Below are positions 7,232 through 10,627 of a DNA stretch of 10,627 nucleotides, in pieces. A model generated the notes under the pieces. That model did no database searches, was not told the DNA's origin, and was given only the letters and a program-made list of their open reading frames with translations. Each line of letters begins with the position of its first letter. The first letter of the stretch is position 1. The translations under genes and the position numbers were made by a program. The stretch comes from an uncultured Burkholderiales bacterium (GTDB lineage Bacteria > Pseudomonadota > Gammaproteobacteria > Burkholderiales > Burkholderiaceae_C), in the NCBI GenBank assembly GCA_903952885.1, contig CAJBHE010000002.1, positions 1 through 10,627 on the forward strand, written 5' to 3'.

Positions 7232-8095
7232 TCATGGTCCCGTTAAGACCAAAAATTTTTCAAGCTGTAAGGACTCTAGAGGCTTGTAATGTTTGGCATA
7301 AATCACTGCTTGGGGTCTGTTGAGATTGATCCCTTCAAGCAACTTTCGACCTTCTTCATCTTGCGTCAACTTGAACATGGCTTTGAGGAAGCGTTCGCGA
7401 ACAGCAGCGGAGACGGAGGGGTGTGTAGCCACGGGATGCGGCGTGAAAGCGGGCGTTTCGTAAAGCACCCGAAGCTGTTGGCGAACTTCGGGGGCTTCGT
7501 TGTCCAGGGTGTTGTTCACACCGCCGCCCGCGACGGCGTCTTTGCCAATGACGGAGCGATACACATTGCTGTGGGTTTTGACGAACATGGGGTTGATGTC
7601 AATTTTCTTTTTGGCCAATTCAGCGCGAATCAGCAAAGAGGCTGCAAATGAGTTGGGCGCTGGAAACGAAACGTTCTTGCCCTTCAAATCATCCAAGCTT
7701 TTGATGGAGCTGTCTGCTCGCACGACCAAGATGCCGGTTAGCAAATCCTCGCTGTCAGCCAGCAATGGCTGGTATTTTTTCTTTTGATTGGCCAGCACGG
7801 CATGGTAGGGGTTGAGAAATACAAACTCAGGTTCACCCTTGAGCAACTTTTGCTCAAACTCAGGAATGGTGGCAGCTACACGCAACTCGAAACACAAACC
7901 AGCGTCTTGGCCCACGCGTTGAAGCAGTGGCGACCATGTGGTGTAAATCTTTGCGGCGGTAAGCTGAGGCACCACGTCAAAGGTGAAGACCTTTGACGTG
8001 GTGTTTTGGTCGCCCAAACAAGCAGCGTTGGCAGAGCTTGAGAAAAACAATGCGCTGGCAAGAAGCCCAAATAGCGTTCGTTTGAAAACACACAT
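7232..8095 (-). CDS. PhnD-like periplasmic substrate-binding protein, probable sensor subunit
   Basis: 287 residues with a Sec signal peptide: positive CVFKR, hydrophobic core at about 8-19, and likely cleavage after A24 in SANA-A. The mature part resembles the PhnD/phosphate-phosphite-phosphonate binding family (periplasmic type II fold): FDVVPQLTAAKIYTTWSPLL at 39-58, PEFVFLNPYHAVLA near 89-102, LLTGILVVRADSSIKSLDDL at 118-137 followed by LKGKNVSFPAPNSFAASLL, and VAGGGVNNTL near 188-197. No ABC permease or ATPase gene is adjacent, and a histidine kinase follows after 1 nt, so a sensing role fits better than uptake. Cysteines C26 and C68 could form a disulfide. A lipoprotein cut at NAA-C26 is possible but lacks the usual -3 Leu. 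AGGG at 8105-8108, 9 nt upstream, supports the start. The ligand cannot be assigned; PhnD-like proteins bind diverse small ligands. Confidence 0.88.
   Translation of the reverse strand: MCVFKRTLFGLLASALFFSSSANAACLGDQNTTSKVFTFDVVPQLTAAKIYTTWSPLLQRVGQDAGLCFELRVAATIPEFEQKLLKGEPEFVFLNPYHAVLANQKKKYQPLLADSEDLLTGILVVRADSSIKSLDDLKGKNVSFPAPNSFAASLLIRAELAKKKIDINPMFVKTHSNVYRSVIGKDAVAGGGVNNTLDNEAPEVRQQLRVLYETPAFTPHPVATHPSVSAAVRERFLKAMFKLTQDEEGRKLLEGINLNRPQAVIYAKHYKPLESLQLEKFLVLTGP
7970..8003. repeat. Perfect 14-bp inverted repeat inside the PhnD-like gene
   Basis: CACCACGTCAAAGG (7970-7983) and CCTTTGACGTGGTG (7990-8003) are exact inverted copies separated by the 6-nt loop TGAAGA. The repeat encodes residues about 31-42 of the binding protein, just after the signal peptide. 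In the sense (minus) transcript it would form a strong hairpin near the 5' end of the cassette mRNA, with no T tract. On the plus strand it is followed by TTTT (8004-8007), a weak antisense terminator at best. A match this long and perfect is not expected by chance in 10 kb. Confidence 0.85.
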
Positions 8096-8104
8096 TTTGC
8101 AAAA

Positions 8105-8108
8105 CCCT
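8105..8108 (-). promoter_or_regulatory. Shine-Dalgarno of the PhnD-like gene
   Basis: The minus strand reads AGGG here, 9 nt before the ATG at 8095. The palindrome TTTTGCAAAA (8095-8104) fills the spacer. It fixes the start that gives a complete signal peptide. In the 54-nt gap to dinB I see no convincing -35/-10 pair. Confidence 0.5.
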
Positions 8109-8149
8109 GCGTTGTTGATTTTGTTATTTTCGCCTGTGCTTTGCGTTGA

Positions 8150-9424
8150 TCACTTTTGATGTAATTCATCCCCAAACAAGGATTCTGTGTAGGGTTGACT
8201 GGGCGCTTCATCAGCCCTCAAGCTTTGTGCTTGCCAGTCTTCCAGCTTCATCAGCGAGCCCACGCGCACGCCTAGCAAACGCAAGCGCCTTGACAGGTCC
8301 ACGCGCTTGAGGCATTGGCCCGCTGCTGAGCGAATGGCGTGGGCTTGGTTGGCATAAGTGCCAAGTGTTTGGTCGCGCGTGACACTTTGAAAGTTGTCGT
8401 AGCGCAGCTTGATGCCAATCGTTTTACCCACATAACCTTTTCGCAGTAAGTCGGCGGCGACTTGCTCGCACAGCTGGGTGAAGATGACGCTCAGCGCCTC
8501 GCGGTCACGCACGGCGTGGAGGTCTTGCTCAAAAGTTGTTTCTCGGCTGATGCTGACGGGCTCACTCGCGGTCTCAATGGGTCGGTCGTCTTTGCCGTGA
8601 GCGGCATCGTGCAGCCACGCGCCATAGCTTTTGCCAAAGTGCTGCATCAGCCAAACGCGTTCGCGCTGGGCCAGTTCGCCAATGGTGTGAATGTGGTGCG
8701 TGGCCAGTTTGGCTTCAGCCTTGGGGCCGATGCCATTGATCTTGCGACAGGGCAGTGGCCAAATCAGGGTTTCCAAGTTTTCGGGGTGTACGACCGAAAT
8801 ACCATTGGGTTTGTTGAACTCACTCGCCATCTTGGCCAACAGTTTGTTGGGCGCTACGCCCACCGAGCAGGTGAGTCCCGTATCGTCAAAGATGGCTTTT
8901 TGAATGAGTCGCGCCAACACGCGCCCACCTTCCCGTTGCCCGCCGGGCACATGGGTGAAGTCGATGTACACCTCGTCCACGCCACGGTTTTCCATCAATG
9001 GCGCAATGTCGGTGATGATGGATTTGAAGCGCTGCGAGTAATGGCGGTATTGGTCAAAGTCCACGGGCAGCAGGATGGCGTCTGGGCAGAGCTTGGCGGC
9101 CTTCATCAACCCCATGGCAGAGCCCACGCCATACTTTCGCGCTGCATACGTGGCGGTGGTGATGACGCCGCGTCCTGTGTAGCCGGCGATGCGTGGAAAG
9201 AAGTCAAGTGGAATTTCGTACAGCTTGTCCTTTGACCACTCGCAGTGGGGGTACGTCTCACGCAAGCGGGCCAGCATGTCGTCCATGCGGCTGCGGCTAC
9301 CGCCAATCACCACGGGCAAGCCTTTGAGCTGCGGGTAGCGCAGCAACTCGACAGACGCATAGAACGCATCCATGTCTAGGTGGGCAATTCGGCGCTGGCG
9401 CGCTTGGTCAAACGCGGTGGTCAT
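8150..9424 (-). CDS. dinB: DNA polymerase IV (Y-family, DinB)
   Basis: Error-prone translesion polymerase acting at stalled forks, SOS-induced in many bacteria. It has 424 residues against about 350 in E. coli. Catalytic residues are D17 and D19 in HLDMDAFYASVE and D150-E151 in GVDEVYIDF; Y22 sits at the steric-gate position. Palm blocks SVGVAPNKLLAKMAS (187-201) and KPNG, the thumb helix-hairpin-helix INGIGPKAEAKL (229-240) and a little finger domain (about 290-395) follow. Relative to E. coli there is an insertion of about 40 residues (about 45-84) between GGSRS and GRGVITTATYAARKYGV, and a longer C-terminal tail ending in ESLFGDELHQK, whose ESLF resembles a beta-clamp-binding motif. No LexA box (CTG-N10-CAG) is evident just upstream, where the RskA-like gene ends 31 nt away, so it may be transcribed from further upstream. 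No clear Shine-Dalgarno is visible. Confidence 0.96.
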   Translation of the reverse strand: MTTAFDQARQRRIAHLDMDAFYASVELLRYPQLKGLPVVIGGSRSRMDDMLARLRETYPHCEWSKDKLYEIPLDFFPRIAGYTGRGVITTATYAARKYGVGSAMGLMKAAKLCPDAILLPVDFDQYRHYSQRFKSIITDIAPLMENRGVDEVYIDFTHVPGGQREGGRVLARLIQKAIFDDTGLTCSVGVAPNKLLAKMASEFNKPNGISVVHPENLETLIWPLPCRKINGIGPKAEAKLATHHIHTIGELAQRERVWLMQHFGKSYGAWLHDAAHGKDDRPIETASEPVSISRETTFEQDLHAVRDREALSVIFTQLCEQVAADLLRKGYVGKTIGIKLRYDNFQSVTRDQTLGTYANQAHAIRSAAGQCLKRVDLSRRLRLLGVRVGSLMKLEDWQAQSLRADEAPSQPYTESLFGDELHQK

Positions 9425-9455
9425 AGGTTCAGTCCATCAACCCAAGCTGTATCGG

Positions 9456-9986
9456 TTAAATTGCTTTTTGTACCAACCATCCCTTAAACAGCAAAGGCTG
9501 ACGCGGCTTACCGTCGCGAGGGCCACGGTCTTTGTTCTCGACGCTGATGGCCAACGTTTGTGCGCGCTCGAGCGCTTGAGTTGGCACATCCAGCTGTTGT
9601 GTTTTGTAGCGGTCAGTGAGAACGCCCAGCAACCGAGGCACATCACCTTCAGCAATCGCCCACACATGCAGGCTTTGCTCACGGCCTTCTTTGACCTCGT
9701 TCAAGCGCTGCACTTGTAGCTTTTGATTTTTCGGGTCGTAAGTCAAAAGCATGGCGGGCGCTTGGGCGTCGTCTAACAATACCGACACATTGCGAACCTG
9801 AGGTATTTCCACCAGCTTGGCTTCGATGTGGTGAATTTGTGCCTTGAACTGCTCATACATGCTGGCGGCCAACGCCCATCCGATGAATACCACGAGGGCT
9901 AAGAAAATGCTTAGGGCACGCCACCAAGCGCTGACGCCGGTGGATGCTTTAGGGGGTGCTTCAGGATAGGTTGTGTCTTGACTCAT
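9456..9986 (-). CDS. One-TM protein with RskA-like anti-sigma periplasmic domain
   Basis: 176 residues: a cytoplasmic stretch of only about 20 residues rich in Pro/Thr/Ser, one transmembrane helix at about 22-43 (ALSIFLALVVFIGWALAA), then a short amphipathic helix and an extracytoplasmic domain. That domain has the pattern of the RskA/anti-sigma-K C-terminal family: a beta-rich core, SLHVWAIAEGDVPRLLGVL at 105-123, AISVENK at 146-152 and the closing PRQPLLFKGWLV at 161-172. The N-terminal zinc-finger-like sigma-binding domain of anti-sigma factors is absent, and no ECF sigma factor gene is adjacent. It may be a truncated relative or a protein with another envelope role. GAAGG abuts the ATG with essentially no spacer, which is unusual, but no alternative start occurs before the TM helix. 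It lies 26 nt after the lldD-like gene and 31 nt before dinB. The family call is by motif memory and moderately sure. Confidence 0.7.
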   Translation of the reverse strand: MSQDTTYPEAPPKASTGVSAWWRALSIFLALVVFIGWALAASMYEQFKAQIHHIEAKLVEIPQVRNVSVLLDDAQAPAMLLTYDPKNQKLQVQRLNEVKEGREQSLHVWAIAEGDVPRLLGVLTDRYKTQQLDVPTQALERAQTLAISVENKDRGPRDGKPRQPLLFKGWLVQKAI

Positions 9987-9991
9987 CCTTC
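9987..9991 (-). promoter_or_regulatory. Shine-Dalgarno-like GAAGG abutting the start of the RskA-like gene
   Basis: GAAGG runs directly into the ATG at 9986 on the minus strand, leaving no spacer where 5-9 nt is usual. Translation of this gene may therefore be weak or coupled to the upstream gene that ends 26 nt away. Confidence 0.3.
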
Positions 9992-10012
9992 AAGTGTGCA
10001 TCAATTGAAAGT

Positions 10013-10627
10013 TCAGGCCGTGGGGAACGTGTCCGGCAGCAAGATGTTGGTGTTCACGTTTTGGATGTCGGTGTGACCGCAAAACGCCATGGTGATATCT
10101 AGCTCTTTGTGGATGATTTGCAGCGCTTTGCTCACGCCTTCCTCACCCATCGCGCCCAGGCCGTAAGCCATGGCGCGGCCAATCAGTGTGCCGCGTGCGC
10201 CCAAGGCCCAAGCCTTGAGCACGTCTTGGCCCGAGCGAATGCCGCCGTCCATCCAGACCTCAATCTGGTCGCCCACCGCAGCCACGATAGCGGGCAGGGC
10301 TTCGATGCTGGACTGAGCGCCATCCAACTGGCGGCCGCCGTGGTTGCTCACCACAATCGCGTCTGCGCCACTTTGCACGGCCAGCTTGGCGTCTTCCACG
10401 TCTTGAATGCCTTTGAGGATGAGCTTGCCGCCCCATTGCGCTTTGACCCACGCCACGTCTTCCCAGGATAAGCGGGGGTCAAATTGTTCGTTGGTCCACG
10501 AGGAGAGTGACTTCATGTTGCTCACGCCTTTGACGTGGCCCACCAAATTGCCAAAGGTGTGGCGCTTGGTGCCTGCCATGCCCAAACACCAGCGTGGCTT
10601 GGTCGTTAAGTTGATGATGTTGGCGAT
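10013..10627 (-). CDS. FMN-dependent alpha-hydroxy-acid dehydrogenase (L-lactate dehydrogenase type), 3' part
   Basis: The frame stays open through the right edge, so the gene's 5' half lies outside the window; 204 residues are visible and the first in-window residues IANIINLTTKPRW fit the middle of the family (roughly 380 residues in full). The enzyme oxidises L-2-hydroxy acids such as lactate to 2-oxo acids using FMN, usually feeding the respiratory chain. Visible landmarks, counted in the visible fragment, are K72 in LKG, the catalytic His and substrate-binding Arg in SNHGGRQLD (H96, R99), the FMN phosphate loop DGGIRSGQDV (127-136) and GR at 150-151, then the closing helices with ELDITMAFCG. 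It could be lldD or a mandelate, glycolate or other 2-hydroxy-acid enzyme; substrate residues of the N-terminal half are not visible. Upstream on the same strand, it may share a transcript with the RskA-like gene. Confidence 0.93.
   Translation of the reverse strand: MANIINLTTKPRWCLGMAGTKRHTFGNLVGHVKGVSNMKSLSSWTNEQFDPRLSWEDVAWVKAQWGGKLILKGIQDVEDAKLAVQSGADAIVVSNHGGRQLDGAQSSIEALPAIVAAVGDQIEVWMDGGIRSGQDVLKAWALGARGTLIGRAMAYGLGAMGEEGVSKALQIIHKELDITMAFCGHTDIQNVNTNILLPDTFPTA

Noticed and set aside
7970..8007. Plus-strand Rho-independent terminator made of the 14-bp inverted repeat and TTTT
   Set aside because: Only four T follow and there is no plus-strand gene upstream that would need it; the repeat is kept as a structural finding instead.
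8090..8149. Separate promoter for the sensory cassette in the 54-nt gap after dinB
   Set aside because: A/T-rich stretches are present but no paired -35 and -10 hexamers at proper spacing could be found.
8462..9235. 257-codon open frame on the plus strand opposite dinB
   Set aside because: Antisense shadow of a conserved polymerase gene, with no domain features.

Overview
The window looks like chromosomal DNA of a betaproteobacterium, most likely Burkholderiales and probably family Comamonadaceae (Limnohabitans/Rhodoferax-like). This rests on the style of the proteins (ValRS, long-form QueF, a DinB with the Burkholderiales-type N-terminal insertion, an RskA-like membrane protein) and on a moderate G+C content judged by eye. 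The genus is an inference. Genes are densely packed. The largest gap, about 138 bp, is the valS/yaaA divergent region. I see no tRNA, rRNA, CRISPR array, insertion sequence or phage gene.

Layout: (1) 16-2943, minus strand: valS, essentially the whole of valyl-tRNA synthetase. (2) 2944-3081: divergent intergenic region with a terminator-like hairpin plus T tract in the valS leader and a short perfect inverted repeat. (3) 3082-4708, plus strand: yaaA and queF, 4 bp apart, a likely two-gene transcript. (4) 4733-8095, minus strand: a compact signalling cassette, transcribed in the order PhnD-like periplasmic binding protein, membrane histidine kinase, REC-HD-GYP-like response regulator, with gaps of only 1 and 2 nt. 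(5) 8150-9424, minus: dinB, DNA polymerase IV. (6) 9456-9986, minus: a one-TM protein resembling the periplasmic half of RskA anti-sigma factors, without the sigma-binding half. (7) 10013 to the right edge, minus: 3' part of an FMN-dependent alpha-hydroxy-acid (L-lactate type) dehydrogenase gene.

How they work together: valS, yaaA, queF and dinB are housekeeping or stress genes (tRNA charging, peroxide/iron stress, queuosine synthesis, translesion synthesis). The part with real novelty potential is the cassette at 4733-8095. A secreted PhnD-family protein with no ABC permease or ATPase beside it sits directly upstream of a kinase and a cyclic-di-GMP-phosphodiesterase-like output protein. This suggests ligand binding in the periplasm is read by the kinase and passed to the HD domain. 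The HD domain is divergent (GFP for GYP, Glu for the last metal-ligand Asp), and a perfect 14-bp inverted repeat lies inside the binding-protein gene. The six minus-strand genes from the right edge to 4733 are separated by at most 54 nt and could be partly co-transcribed.
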